From: Phanerochaete sordida
Taxonomy: Eukaryota; Basidiomycota; Agaricomycetes; Polyporales; Phanerochaetaceae
Length of the DNA: 64,000 bases
Assembly (NCBI GenBank): GCA_019973155.2
Contig: BPQB01000007.1
Span: 496,001-560,000, forward strand
Direction: 5' to 3'
Shown piece by piece: positions 1 to 11,193 of this stretch. Numbering within the stretch: position 1 is the stretch's first letter; each line of letters starts with the position of its first letter. The position numbers and the translations under genes were made by a program. Under the pieces are notes generated by a model that saw only the letters and a program-made list of their open reading frames with translations, ran no database searches and was not told where the DNA came from.

Positions 1-1101
1 GCCGACGCCCATCCTGTATCACGTAGACCGGGTGCGTGAGGGACGCTCCTACGCAACCCGTGCCGTGCGAGCACAGCAGAATGGGAAGACCATCTTCATC
101 ATGCTCTGCTCGTTCCAGCGGCCGGAGCCGTGGCAGGTCGTCGCGCAGCAGCCGCCCCCGCAGGATGTGCCCAGTCCCGAGCAGTGCGAGTTCGTATACG
201 AGCACAACGAGCGGCATCTGAAGAATCAGAACCTCACCCCGCACGTGCGGAAGTACCTCCAGGACTACGTTGAGGTACGTTCCCTGTGTCATCTCCGTGT
301 GCTCCGAGGCTGAAGGCGTACGCGGTTGCAGGAACGCCGTGCTAGCTTTCTGAGCATCAAGAGGGCCGGCATTCGCCCATCAGGCGACGGCACGACATAT
401 GTGCTATATTGGTACAAAGTCAACGGGATGCCACAGTGCAGCAAGGCGTTTCAGAAGGTATGTCACGGCTGTAGTGGCGGATCTCCGTGACTTGCTGACG
501 CCGTACTTGCAGTACATCCTGAGCTACATCTCGGATTCCCATTTGTGAGGCAGTCTCTGGTCTCTGAGAGGCACGCAGCTCAAGCATCTCTGCAGCATTG
601 GCGTTGCCCAGAACATTGCCGGTCTGAACTCTCTCAAGTCTGGTCGTCAGAGGCTCGGCATGATGGTAAACTCGTTTATTTGAGTTTCTTCTGCTGGTAT
701 CTGACCCTGGTCTTCGTCAGTCGTCTCTTGACCACTCGATATTCTTCTATAGGTAAGCTCCGCCTGTGGCTATATTTACGTGGGATTCAAGGATCTCACC
801 CTCAACGTTGCAGTGACGACTTTGACTGCGGCGACTGGATGCTCTACGTGGTAGGTATATGACTTTCCTATATGCGACGTCGCTAACGTCATTGCGCAGA
901 TCCACGCTCCAAGCGTGGGTTCAGGCCGGGGTGTCGTGCATGGACGGGTGGGTCCTTCCACGGTTGCCAAAGACTCGTTAATTGAAGTTAATCTCGCAGA
1001 TGTACACACGGGAGGGAAAACTTGTGGCTGTCATGACGCAGGAGGGAGTCGTTAGAGCTGATATCCGCGATCCCTCCAAGCCTGCGAAGCCGAAACTCTG
1101 A
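1..1101 (+). CDS. Acyl-CoA thioesterase II (TesB type), 5' partial
   Basis: Hydrolyses acyl-CoA to free fatty acid and CoA, most likely in peroxisomes. The reading frame is already open at base 2 and begins with PILYHVDRVREGRSYATR, a TesB double-hotdog motif. Exons join as 2-274, 332-457, 513-544, 596-665, then four more short exons to the TGA at 1099-1101. After splicing the core reads SDSHFIGVAQNIAGL, LGMMSSLDHSIFFY and DDFDCGDWMLYV, the conserved order of the C-terminal hotdog domain. The last residues are AKPKL, so the terminal tripeptide PKL is a plausible variant peroxisomal targeting signal (PTS1). The N-terminal part lies upstream of the window. The gene converges on RPS27, and the 335 bp between their stops shows nothing else. 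Family assignment is firm; peroxisomal location is inferred from the tail. Confidence 0.9.
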
Positions 1102-1436
1102 AACTCTGGAATATGGATATCTAGATACTAACGTAGATACTGGACTAACTCCATTGGCTTTCGAATCTGATGACGCATACTGGGTCGTACAAGGCATACG
1201 GACCCCAATGAAGCGAAGGCAGTGCCCTGCAACAAAGGGGCTTGGTACTTACCCGCTTCCGTGGAATAAAGTTCAGGGTATACGCACATAAGGTTCAATA
1301 GTGGGGACAAGGCTTCATATTGCGTGCAAGCGATATCCAGACATACGAGATAGCAGGACGAACGATGAGCATCGAATGCATATGCACAGCAAGGCGTGAG
1401 ATTGCAGGGAGAGTACATGCGTCGTGAAAGAATGAT

Positions 1437-1865
1437 TTAGTTCTTCCGGCGGTATGAGCTTCCTGAAGCGACACAAAATATTGAGTCGCGTGAGCGCAGT
1501 GAAAACGTGTGCACGACTCACCCTCAGTCAGCCTCGCCTTACCACCCGTCGGCTGGCAGAGCACGCTCGTGCAGGCACCGCAGAGGACGACGGTTTGCGC
1601 GTGCGAGAAGACGGTGGTGATCGCGAAGCAGCCTGACAGATAAATGTGAGAAGACGGCCATGTGGCGAGCGCAGCGAGCGGGGCGCACCTGGGCACTTGA
1701 CGTCCATGAAGTAGGAGTTTGGCGACTGCACAAGACGCTTGAGCTTGTGCCTGCGGGCCTCAGCAGGGGCGGAGGGGTTGAGGAGATCGACGGCGAGAGT
1801 CTGGATTGCGAAGCGGGTGAGCGACCCGACGAATCTCCCCCTGCAGGCCCGGGAAAACGCACCAT
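1437..1865 (-). CDS. RPS27: 40S ribosomal protein S27 (eS27)
   Basis: Structural zinc-ribbon protein of the small ribosomal subunit. It is missed by simple ORF calling because it is split into four exons: 1863-1865 (ATG only), 1689-1800, 1522-1632 and 1437-1462. Spliced, it gives 83 residues, against about 82 in other eukaryotes. It starts [11 protein letters not shown], contains [25 protein letters not shown] sequence, and carries the four zinc cysteines as CPGC and CGAC. It ends [11 protein letters not shown]. All introns are GT-AG. The start codon is the only coding triplet of exon 1, a layout often seen in fungal ribosomal protein genes. It is divergent from the BTG-domain gene at 3243 across about 1.4 kb. 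Identification is very secure. Confidence 0.95.
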
Positions 1866-3242
1866 TTTTGTGGATGTACGTTCGACTGGTGGGGAAGCGA
1901 GCTGTGGTGAGCTTTTGCAGAGAACGACTGAGCTCTTTTCGACGAGGCTGGGGCCCTGGTGGTCGCGCAAGAGAATCTGAAAGCGATCCTGGCCCCTTGC
2001 GAAGCGGAGTTTTTATCACTCGGCAACTTCCGTCGCGGCGGCCCCGTCCTCACAGCGTTCACCACACGACCTTGACTCGCAAAGACGCACTACGGCAGCG
2101 CATGACCCTTCGGCACCCTAAACGCTATCATTCCTGCTCTTATGACTTTCGCGGAGACCGACGTGGTCGTTAGCCCGGTGTGCTAGGCTTGGAGGGACTC
2201 ACCGAAGCGACACTGCTCCTGCGGCCAATGGCCACGAGACTGTCCCCACACCCTTCCGCCCTCGTTTGCGAAAGCTTAGGCTCAGGCCTCAGGCCCAGGA
2301 AGCTGGAGTTTTTACCACGGAAGCCCCCTCGCACGATGCAGTGTGCAAGCCCTGGGCATGCCGACCACGCTCAGATGGTCCTGCATCCGGGTGAACGGAC
2401 TGGAGAGACGAATCTCCGGTCTACGCGGGGCGGCAAGGGTCAATGCTCGCTGTGGATTTGCACATGCTTGGCAGAGTGTGGTATGAAGCAAAGAGGATGC
2501 TAGAGACCGTTGAAAGCGAGTAACAATTGACATTAACCACTGGATCTGACAGGACCATCATTCCATCCCCTTGGACGGCGAAGGCTTCAGATGCTGTTAT
2601 TGTCGGTCCCCGCGAATCTACACGCAGAACAATGCTACCCGCGTGCGGTTCACAAGCGCAATTGTTATTGTGCCCAGCTGGGACAGGGCGGGGCATTCGG
2701 GGACGGGCCGCCACGTGGATGCCGCCGGCGAGGTATTGTCCCGATTAGGCAAGTATGGTGATGGAGGCGGTCATTGTACCAGGCCCTTTTGTTTTTGCCT
2801 GGTAACGTTCAGAGTGCCAGAACCCGCCCATTGTCTTGCGCAAACGCCCATGTGCTTGGGACGGATCTATAAGTACTCGGTGGCCTCCTTTCTGCCTCCT
2901 CACTCAACGGAATTGAGTTCCCGCAGTCTCTTCGCCCTCGGTGGTCACGGTTATTCCAAGCCAGCTCTTTGTTAGGTACGTCCTGCTTCCGCCTTTGCAG
3001 CCGCGGATGCATCTGACGAGCCATGCTCTAGATTGTTTATTTACGATCTGCACATCCCCGCTCTTCGCCGTCTCGCATTCGCACTCTCGCACGTCCACGT
3101 TCACGTCATACGCATCCACGTTCAGCGCGTCTCCAAACACCGCACGTCTATCGCAGGTCGATACATCTTCGCATCGCATCAGTTCGCACTCGCATCTGGA
3201 ACTCTAACTCGCACAACTTTCTTTAATCTTCACACGACCATC
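1866..3242. other. Intergenic region between RPS27 and the BTG-domain gene
   Basis: About 1.4 kb between two divergent starts. No reading frame here resembles a known protein. A TATA-like TATAAGT lies at 2868-2874, about 370 bp before the BTG start codon, and the stretch 3000-3240 is rich in C and T, as in fungal 5' leaders. Both genes probably have separate promoters here. Confidence 0.5.
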
Positions 3243-4271
3243 ATGGTTGCTTCCACCACTTCCTTCGGCTCGCTCTCCGTTGCTCTCGCACAGGCCATCA
3301 CGTGGCTCACGCGTCAGCTCGCCACCACCTATCCCGCTACGACCATCCACAAGCTCCAGCTCGCGCTTGAGCAGAACCTCACCGCCCAGCTCCAGCCTAC
3401 GTGGGTGGCCCACGACCCCATCAAGGGCTCCGGCCGCCGCTGTCTCACTCTCTCCCCCGCATGCGCTCCACCACGCTCCATCTACAGCGCGTGCAAGTCC
3501 GCCGGTGTCGACTGGTCAAAGTGGATCGCCGCCTTGGGCGGCCTCGAGTTCGACCTCTTCGTCGACCCAGGCTGCGTCTCGATACACTACGCTCACTGGG
3601 AGCACGGCAAGACGTTCACGATCTGGAGGGAGAAGGTTGCCGAGGTGAAGGGCCGAGGTCTGTCGGAGGAGGCTCTGCAGGCTCAGCTCCGCGCTCAGGC
3701 CCAGGCCCGCGCGTTGGCTGCTGCTGGGAAAACGCTGGCCCAGCAGATCATCTCGGAGGCCGATGACGACGACGAGCTGTTTGCGATGATTGCGGACGAA
3801 GTCCGAGAACCTACCTGGATCACCCCCACCGCGCCTCAGTTCCCGGCCATCCCTCCACCGCCGCGATCCACCTCCTCCTCGCCGGTCTCCATCCTCTCCG
3901 CCTCGTCCTCGCACTCGCGCTCCAGCTCGTGCTCGTCGAGTTCAGCCTTCTCGTTCTCCTCGCGCGGCTCCACCGACTCATACGGCTCCGCGACGACCGT
4001 CTCCCACTGCTCCACCTCGCCCGACTCCAAGACGGGCGCGAAGCTGTCCCGGCGCGAGCGCGCGCGCCAGTCGCGCGTCTACATCGACACGACGAAGACC
4101 GAGGTCACGAACTACGACGGCGGCAAGACGACGGTGCTGACGGGCGGCGTCATGCTCGGCGCGGTGCCGAAGCCCGCGTCGAAGGCGATGCTGTCCGGGC
4201 TCGCCGCGTCGGCGGCGCAGCGCAGGGCCGGCCCCACTGGCGCGGAGAGCTGGCGCTCTGTCTGCGCGTGA
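3243..4271 (+). CDS. BTG/Tob-domain (APRO) protein
   Basis: Probable member of the anti-proliferative BTG/Tob family, which in animals binds the CAF1 deadenylase and promotes mRNA decay. The single exon encodes 342 residues from the ATG at 3243. Residues about 8-110 carry the domain: a helical start (LAQAITWLTRQLATTYP), the box-A-like HDPIKGSGRRCLTL and the box-B-like FDLFVDPGCVSI. A basic/Ala-Gln-rich coiled stretch follows (about 145-180), then an acidic patch (EADDDDELF), a long Ser-rich low-complexity tract (about 205-260) and a conserved-looking tail with RRERARQSRVYIDTTKTEV. The Ser tract and tail are not part of the animal proteins. The family call rests on motif order, and the fungal function is inferred. 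Confidence 0.7.
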   Translation: MVASTTSFGSLSVALAQAITWLTRQLATTYPATTIHKLQLALEQNLTAQLQPTWVAHDPIKGSGRRCLTLSPACAPPRSIYSACKSAGVDWSKWIAALGGLEFDLFVDPGCVSIHYAHWEHGKTFTIWREKVAEVKGRGLSEEALQAQLRAQAQARALAAAGKTLAQQIISEADDDDELFAMIADEVREPTWITPTAPQFPAIPPPPRSTSSSPVSILSASSSHSRSSSCSSSSAFSFSSRGSTDSYGSATTVSHCSTSPDSKTGAKLSRRERARQSRVYIDTTKTEVTNYDGGKTTVLTGGVMLGAVPKPASKAMLSGLAASAAQRRAGPTGAESWRSVCA

Positions 4272-4947
4272 GGCGGGCTCTGTAGACGGCACCTCGATGT
4301 CCCTTTGACGACTGAAAACGACCCACCCACGGCGAGAAGTCTCCACACGCTCCCTATCTTAGAGCCGTTTTCAATCCGGTCCTTACGCGTACGCTGGCTC
4401 TGATGTAGCATTTAATCTCGGTGTGTAGATCACGGGACAATTGACTGTCGATATAGCATAGGCATGTGTAATCCATAGCAGTAGCTTTGTTCAATAGCTT
4501 TCATTCGATTTTGGTAGTTTTACTTTGTAACAAGTCGCATCTGGCAACGACGCTGGTTTGGTCAATCATTTGCGCGAAAGAGTGCGGCGGTGGGGCGGGA
4601 TGGAGCCAGGCTGTGGGCGCGAAGGCAGCAGGCAACGAGGCCCCGATTCACGGAAGCGACCGAAGGTTTGTGGCGTTGATCGAGGGTAATACAGCACCTG
4701 CCTGGTATGGGAGGGCCATGTCGTCATGTTCCACTCTGCCCGTCCCAGGCAGCACTTGGTGCCCGCAGGCGCCGCAGCTGCACCAATACCATCACCCACC
4801 CCCCGACTTGGCGCACGCCTATATAATCCACACCGGCCTCCCACCCTCTCCTCAAAAACCCTCACGCCCCCGCCCGCCCAGCTCCCCGCACACCTCAAGC
4901 CCTCCGCGCCCCCCGCCTTGCCCACGTACACCCCCACACGCTCACCA
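4272..4947. other. Intergenic, with TATA box for the downstream small gene
   Basis: About 680 bp of 3' flank of the BTG gene followed by the promoter of the gene at 4948. TATATAAT at 4820-4827 lies about 120 bp before that start codon, and the leader after it is almost purely C/A. No reading frame here looks like a protein I know. Confidence 0.5.
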
Positions 4948-5497
4948 ATGATCATGACCTCGAGTCAACACAACGACCTCGACGCCGAGAAGCAGCGGTA
5001 CGCGAGCGAGCTCGCCGCCTACACGCGCCGCCAGTGGGACACGGCCCGCCGCTCCCTCGAGCTCAACCAGTCCCCGCAGCAGGCGCAGTCCAACGGCGCC
5101 GCCAGGTCCGCCTCCGACGCACAGACGTCCAGCACACGCGGCAGCCAAGGTCAGCGTCGCTGATCCGTGCGCGCGAGGAGGATCGCAGACGATTTATGCC
5201 ACAGGGATACAGTCGCACGACTACGCACAACGGTCGCACAGGCGTGGAGGAAGCATCGCCCATGAAAACCGCGCCGTCGCCGCCTAATAGACAGGCGAGG
5301 TGCGTAATCGGTGGCGATTGAGCTCGCGCACAGAATGTGCTGACCATCCGTCCGCTAGATCTCTCGCCGAGACGACAACCCCCCGAATACGCGCACAACG
5401 AATTCAGCTCTGCGCCGCATCCATCGCGATGCACCCTCAACCCCTCTGGATATTTATATGCGCCCTCGTTGGCCTCTTCTTGGCGATGACTGTATAG
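4948..5497 (+). CDS. Small unknown protein, putative tail-anchored
   Basis: Not recognised. The first exon (4948-5149) begins MIMTSSQHNDLDAEKQRYA and holds a charged, probably helical stretch (residues about 10-40) followed by a polar Ser/Gln/Ala-rich region. Read without splicing it stops at 5163 after 71 residues. A splice model with GT-AG introns 5150-5241 and 5300-5358 keeps the frame. It adds exons 5242-5299 and 5359-5497, giving 132 residues that end in PLWIFICALVGLFLAMTV, a single C-terminal membrane span with only a few residues after it. That would make it a tail-anchored membrane protein. A canonical TATA box upstream supports a real gene. The start at 4948 and the alternative ATG at 4954 cannot be separated. 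Confidence 0.5.
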
Positions 5498-7270
5498 CAC
5501 GACCACTACGCGACCGCTGGGCTGCTTGTATGACGTTTGATACCTTCCGCAATTTTTCCTTTTTTCTCTGGGGATAGCAAGCATCTCTCATCGTCACGTA
5601 CATTTGCTAATCAGACTGATGACGTACTACGGTGTCGAGGTTCACTAGAGCATTAATATCATTGTATTTTACTGGAGCAGCCGCCGTTCCCCCGCATGCT
5701 TGGCAGGCAGAAGCCCGATTATGACGCATTGGCGTGTGAGGTGTGGGGCGGCCCGGCTCCCACGCAGCAGCGAAACATCCTGCAAGAAAAATGACGACAT
5801 CATTTCCTGATGCACGAAGCGCACGCACAGGCAAGCGAGCACCTACACAGCGCGAGCCCTGCCTTCTGGGGCTTCTAGCCTGGGTGGATCGTGTCCGCCG
5901 GTGTCCGTGCGCGGCTGCGCATTCATTTATCTGTCCAGGGTGAGGCCTGTACGCGTGCAGGGGTCTCGCGCGGGACGGCGCAGACGTCAGGACCGCCCCC
6001 GTGCGTCATTCGTGATTCCTGTGCGGCCGCAGGTCAGCCAGGGCGCATGCGCACAGCTCAGAGGCGGAGTTCATACCGCAGGAGCCCGAGGGTCACGGCG
6101 CGCGAGGTAATGTCAAGGTTTGCCGCGTCGAGTCAGGCGCCGCCCCGCACAGAGCCACCGGAGGCGAGACACATCCGTTCTTACGGCCTCATCAGCGCGT
6201 CGCAAAGTGAGGCCTAGCGTGAGGGTCATGCGCGCCCGCTGTCAAATGGCCGCAGGCCCGCAGGTGCGCGTTCAGGGCTACGGTAGGTTTGGGGCTCTTC
6301 CTCCCCTCATCATGCCCGCGGCGAGGGTTCACGTCGGTCGCTGTGGGCATGGGCCTGTCAGTTGACGTGATTTTGAATGGGCGTATCCTATCGCAGAGCA
6401 CTGTGGCCCAGGCTTCTGCTTTGAGGTGGAGTTGTCGTGGGCGAAGAGGCCGCTATCACTGGCGGATGACGAGCTCGTGATAGGATGCTGCCAGCGTGCT
6501 GCGCGCCCTGACGTGTGAGTGAATGGCTTGGATACTGATAGATGCGGATAGCCAGCAGCGTCCAGGTAGCATGGCCGAGGAAGGGTGCTTGCGCACACAG
6601 CGCGGGGACAGCTACCGGCCCATTGGGCGGCGGGACCGGGTGTCAACCCGACAGAGCAAGATTCCGTCAACCAGCCAGGCACCCTGTTGGTACCTTGCGC
6701 GCCTGCCGGGATGCCGGCCAAGGGCCCACGGACGAGGCTCCTGGGCTGTATCGCTCTGGCTGGGCACAAGTTCGCAGCATCGACGAGTATCACGGCGGCC
6801 GGGAAGCCTGGAGAGCACCCGAGGGAATGATCAGCAGGGCCAACAGAGCGAGATGTGCTTAGCAATGCGGCAGCGCGACATGTGTGTTTCTAACCAGATG
6901 GGCATCGAGCCTGTGTCTGAGTGAGCCGGCCGAATATTGAGGATTTGCATTTGGGCAAGTGCGAGTGGTTGGATCGGGACGGGGAGAGGCGCCACGAGGG
7001 CGGGCGCTCGCGTGACTGGGGCAATGGGCGTCTAGGGCGCGGGCGTGCGGGCGGGCATGGCATCATGATTCTACCTTCCCCAACTGGTTGCCCCGACAGA
7101 TTTTGCGCGTCGAGTCCGTCGGGCGAAGCCTTCTCTCGCTGAGGAACCCCGTTCAAAATCCACCCCCTTCCCCGCGGCACACACCGTCTTACTCCGTCCC
7201 CCGCTGCCATAAAGTCTTCCTGCGCATCGATCGCCGTCGAGCCTGACCGAAAGCCGCCTTATCCTCCCCC
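5498..7270. other. Gene-free GC-rich intergenic stretch
   Basis: About 1.8 kb. Several frames stay open for 60-180 codons on both strands because the DNA is GC-rich, but none shows a family motif, a consistent frame or convincing splice sites. The last part presumably holds the BIO2 promoter. Confidence 0.5.
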
Positions 7271-8833
7271 ATGTTTCGTGCAGGGCCGTCAACACTGCGC
7301 GCCGTGCGCTTCAGCCGCGGTCTTGCCACCGTCGTGGCACAGGATGCGCCCCGCCCCCAGCTCAAGACGCGCCACGACTGGGCAAAGCCCGAGATCAAGG
7401 AGATCTTCGACACCCCGCTCCTCGACCTCGTCTTCCGCGCCGCTGCGGTCCACAGGCAGTTCCACGATCCGACAAAGATCCAGCTCTGCACGCTCATGAA
7501 CATCAAGAGTGCGTAGTCTCTCTCGCTCTGCCCTTATCTGTGCCGCGGAACTCACTGCTGGGCGTGGATCAGCCGGCGGATGTACGGAAGACTGTGAGTG
7601 GCATCGCGGCATTAGTGGGGAGGTGGCAGAACACTCAGATCTCTCCCAGGCTCATACTGCTCCCAATCATCGCGGTACGCGACTCCGACGAAAGCGCAGC
7701 GCCTCGTCGACATCGAACCGGTGCTCGAGGCGGCGCGCAAGGCCAAGGAGAACGGCAGCACGCGCTTCTGCATGGGCGCCGCCTGGCGCGATCTCGCCGG
7801 GCGCAAGCGCGGCTTCGAGCGCATCCTCACCATGGTCCGTGAGGTCCGCTCGATGGGAATGGAGGTCTGCACGACCTTGGGCATGCTGTCCCCCGATCAG
7901 GCACGACAGCTCAAGGAAGCGTACGCAAATCTGTGTACCCACAGCCCGCCCTGATGCTGATCGTGCCTTGCAGCGGCCTGACGGCGTACAACCACAACCT
8001 CGATACCTCGCGGGAGTTCTACCCCTCGGTAGGCAAGCGTTCCCCGCACGTTGCGCACAGAGTTTGACCGGCGTGGGCAGGTTATCTCCACCCGCTCGTA
8101 CGACGAACGTCTGGGCACCATAGCTGCCGTCCGCGACGCGGGAATTAGCGTCTGCTCCGGCGGTATTCTGGGCTTGGGCGAATCGGACGATGACCGCATC
8201 GGCCTCATCTGGGAGGTATCAAAGTATGTACGCCAAAAGCCCCCGGGACAGTGCCAGAAGCTGACAGATGGACAGCATGCCAGAGCACCCTGAGTCGTTC
8301 CCAGTCAACGCCCTAGTGCCGATCCCAGGCACGCCACTAGAGAATAATGAAGTCAGTGGCTCTGTCCTTGTCTCGGCGAGATGCAATTCTAACCGGCCTA
8401 TTGGGAAATATCACAGCCCGTGCCCTGGCACACGCTGCTGCGCACCATTGCCACTGCGCGCATCGTCCTGCCCAGCACTATCATCCGTCTCGCAGCCGGT
8501 CGCCAGACGCTTGATGAGTCAAAGCAGGCTATGTGCTTCATGGCCGGCGCGAACGCGGTCTTCACGGGAGAGCAGATGTTGACTACGCCGTGTACGTAAC
8601 ACTGATTAATTGCCTCTCGTATGTTTTGGGATACCATCGCTGACGCCGATTTGATAAATGCAGGCTCGCCATGGGATGAGGACAAGGCGATGATGTCACG
8701 CTGGGGCTTGGACGGCATGAGGAGCTTCGAGCAGGTCAATGTCGCGAGGAAGGAAGGGGCCGCACTGACGGACGGGTCGGTATCGCCGCGTGCAGAGGGT
8801 TCTAGGGAAGGGTCCCAGGAACAGCTGATGTGA
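7271..8833 (+). CDS. BIO2: Biotin synthase
   Basis: Radical SAM enzyme that inserts sulfur into dethiobiotin to form biotin, the last step of biotin synthesis, in mitochondria. Eight exons (7271-7508, 7573-7593, 7650-7920, 7974-8028, 8081-8223, 8276-8351, 8417-8591, 8664-8833) give 382 residues. The N-terminus ([20 protein letters not shown]) is a typical mitochondrial presequence. The radical SAM cluster motif CTEDCSYC spans exons 2 and 3; exon 2 is only 21 nt. Further family motifs are [53 protein letters not shown] and [18 protein letters not shown]. The frame stays intact through all seven GT-AG introns. Identification is very secure. Confidence 0.96.
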
Positions 8834-9747
8834 GCCGCAGCTGCCAGATCGACAAGCGGTGTAGCAGGCAAGTACCGCACAGCCGGTGGTCCGCGGCCGG
8901 GGTGCAGTGGCGAGATGGATGTATGTTTCGTTGTCGTGCGTGCCGGCAGTTGGTGAGCCTGCCACGTAGAGTTGTATATCACCTGCAGTACTACTATATC
9001 AATAGGATTCGGTCGTTTGCGCGCGCCGCGTGGGTTGTTCGCGCGTATGCCTGGCTGTGCCGAGCGTGAAATTTGCACGGGCGAGCATCGAGACGAGCAG
9101 GAGGCGGTGGGGCCCCAGCGGGCGTCTCCCGCCCACAGCCCAGAGGGCCAGGGTTTCGTACTAGGTTTGATCGGACGCGGAAGAGCATGTCAATCAGGTC
9201 CGGAACGGGGCCGGAGACTGAGCGGCCGCCAGTCGGAGCCCGGCCGAGCATGGCGGCGACGTCCTCGACGGCCAGCGCGCGACAGCGAGCACACGTCTTG
9301 TCTCCTGCCACCACCGTCGACAGCCCCCGACGGCCGCGCCCCACGCCCTCGGCGGCAGCATCTCTCAGCCTTCCCCCGTGCACGCACACCAGTCACCCGT
9401 CGGCCAGCCCACGTCGCCCATTCCCGCAGATCGCCACCGTTGTGGCTGTATGCGCGCCGCTCGAGGCGTCACGTTCGCATCTGTCCATCAGGGCAGGTGT
9501 ACCGGCACAACGTACACTCCAAGCTCTGTCCATGTCGGGGCCAGAGCCAGCACAGCGCTTCCCCTCGGCCGCGGTTTCTACGTCGCCGCGAGGCGAAGCG
9601 AGACGCAGGACATGCCACCGCTGAATCTGCTTGAAGGGGTATCATGATTCATGATGTTCCCGACACCTACTCTGCCGTCAAGCTCCCCGGCCGTTTATCT
9701 ACCCCCCACCTGGGGCATCCCCAGACGACATACCCGAATTGGACCCG
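8834..9747. other. Intergenic stretch with no supported gene
   Basis: About 900 bp between BIO2 and the exonuclease-like gene. It contains an unsupported 220-codon open frame (8972-9634) full of Arg, Pro and Ser with no recognisable domain. Another start for the downstream gene could lie near 9645-9660 if an extra intron exists. Confidence 0.4.
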
Positions 9748-10869
9748 ATGAGCCAGTCCCGCTTTTATGGCCAGCCCTGCGGGGCCCTCTGGCAGCAAGA
9801 CCCCGCCGCACAAGAAATGCTGAGCGACCCGCAACTCTTCCAGGACCTCATGCCAATACAGGGGCTTGCCATGGCCAACGTCCCTGGCCAAAAGCTCCCG
9901 CAGACCCAGCGCGAGGCCCCCCAGTGGCGGCCTACCAAGGCCTATCCACCCGAAAAGTCAGCAGCCTTCTCGCCGTCCTCGTCGCGCCGCTCGTACTCAC
10001 CGTCGTGCCCCGCACCAGATATGTCGCCGGTGCCGTGCAGACCGTCCTCCACGGCATCTCGAGGCTCCCCATGGTGGCGTAAGTGCCGACGTTCCCCTCC
10101 CCGTCGCTTTCGTCTTGCTGACGCATATATGCGTCTTACAGCCGCGTGACGTTGACCGACTACCGTGGCTTTGTGATCTACGACACCTATGTCAGACCGA
10201 CGTCAGTCCCCGCGTCGTCTGCCCATGCCGACAGAAGCCTAACGCAGACCGCGCATACAGCCAGCCCGTGAGCGACTACCGCACAGCGCAGACAGGCCTC
10301 ACCGCCACCCACCTTGCCGGAGGTACGTCGCTCGGCGCCGCCGTGCAAAGCTTGTCTAAACGCCACGTCCCAGCGCCGCCTTTCCCTGAAGTACAGCAAA
10401 GGGTGGCGATGATGTTACGGGACAGGATCTTCGTCGGATACGCCCTGTGGGAGTTTCTGTCGGTAAGTAGCACGGTGCCTGCGAGCTTCTGCGGCGTACT
10501 CGTACTCAATGGCACGGCGTAGGTCATGGGACTCTCGCACCCCGCAATCGACACGCGAGATACCGCGCTCTTCCTCCCCTTTCGGCGGAGTCTGCGCTAC
10601 AGGTCCAACGCGCAGGTTCCCCTTGTCGTCCTCGTGAATCAGTTCATGGCCCGGAACATCGGTCTCCATGGCGACATCCCGGTACGTGCTTGCTCGTCCC
10701 TTTCGCGGGAAGATCGGTGTGCTGACATGACAGTCGGAAATAGACCGAGCACGCCCGCGCTGCGCTCGACCTCTTCCGCTCCTGCGAGCAGGTGTGGGAG
10801 GGCATCATCGCCGCAGGCTCGTGGCCCTGTGCCTTGCCGCCGGATGCGTATGCCAACTGCTTCGTCTGA
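9748..10869 (+). CDS. REXO4-like DEDDh exonuclease homologue, catalytically degenerate
   Basis: Seven exons (9748-9956, 10019-10078, 10142-10201, 10261-10322, 10374-10462, 10523-10681, 10744-10869) give an intact 254-residue frame. Conserved family blocks are ARVTLTDYRGFVIYDTYVRP, VSDYRTAQTGL, FPEVQQRVAMMLRDRI, HPAIDTRDTALF, ARAALDLF and WPCALPP. This matches the RNase H-fold 3'-5' exonucleases related to yeast/human REX4. Every catalytic position is altered: the ExoI motif LDCEMVG reads GAVQTVL, the ExoII GHxxxND reads GYALWEF, and ExoIII has Asp and His where His and Asp are expected. The frame and all splice sites are intact, so this looks like a retained pseudoenzyme rather than a decayed gene. 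Substrate binding without cleavage is only an inference. The N-terminus may be longer. Confidence 0.8.
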
Positions 10870-11193
10870 AGAGTCATCGGATGCAATGAGCAAAGCCTCA
10901 GGACACGTGCAGATACACGAACATACTGCGGTCTGCCCACTACAGCACCGCACATACTGAACGGACTTCTTTTCGAACATTATATACTAGTACTTTGCAC
11001 TCCTAATCCCCCGTTATCAGTCCTCAGTACCCGTCCGTTTCCATGTCGCAAGACAACACCTACAGCTGTAGCTTATGCCTTTTCACTGCAATCAAATCGC
11101 AAAAGATTTCATCAGCAAAACGCGATCCAGATAATTATACGCAAGTGAAAGATACAATAACGATAGTACAGCCCGTATCAAGGGTCCGATATT

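Noticed and set aside
545..568. A 24-nt intron in the acyl-CoA thioesterase gene
   Set aside because: A normal 51-nt intron (545-595) gives a better family match (SDSHFIGVAQ), so the ultrashort intron is not needed.
5150..5333. Single 184-nt intron in the small gene at 4948
   Set aside because: It also keeps the frame, but two introns of 92 and 59 nt with better sites fit the intron sizes of this genome more closely.
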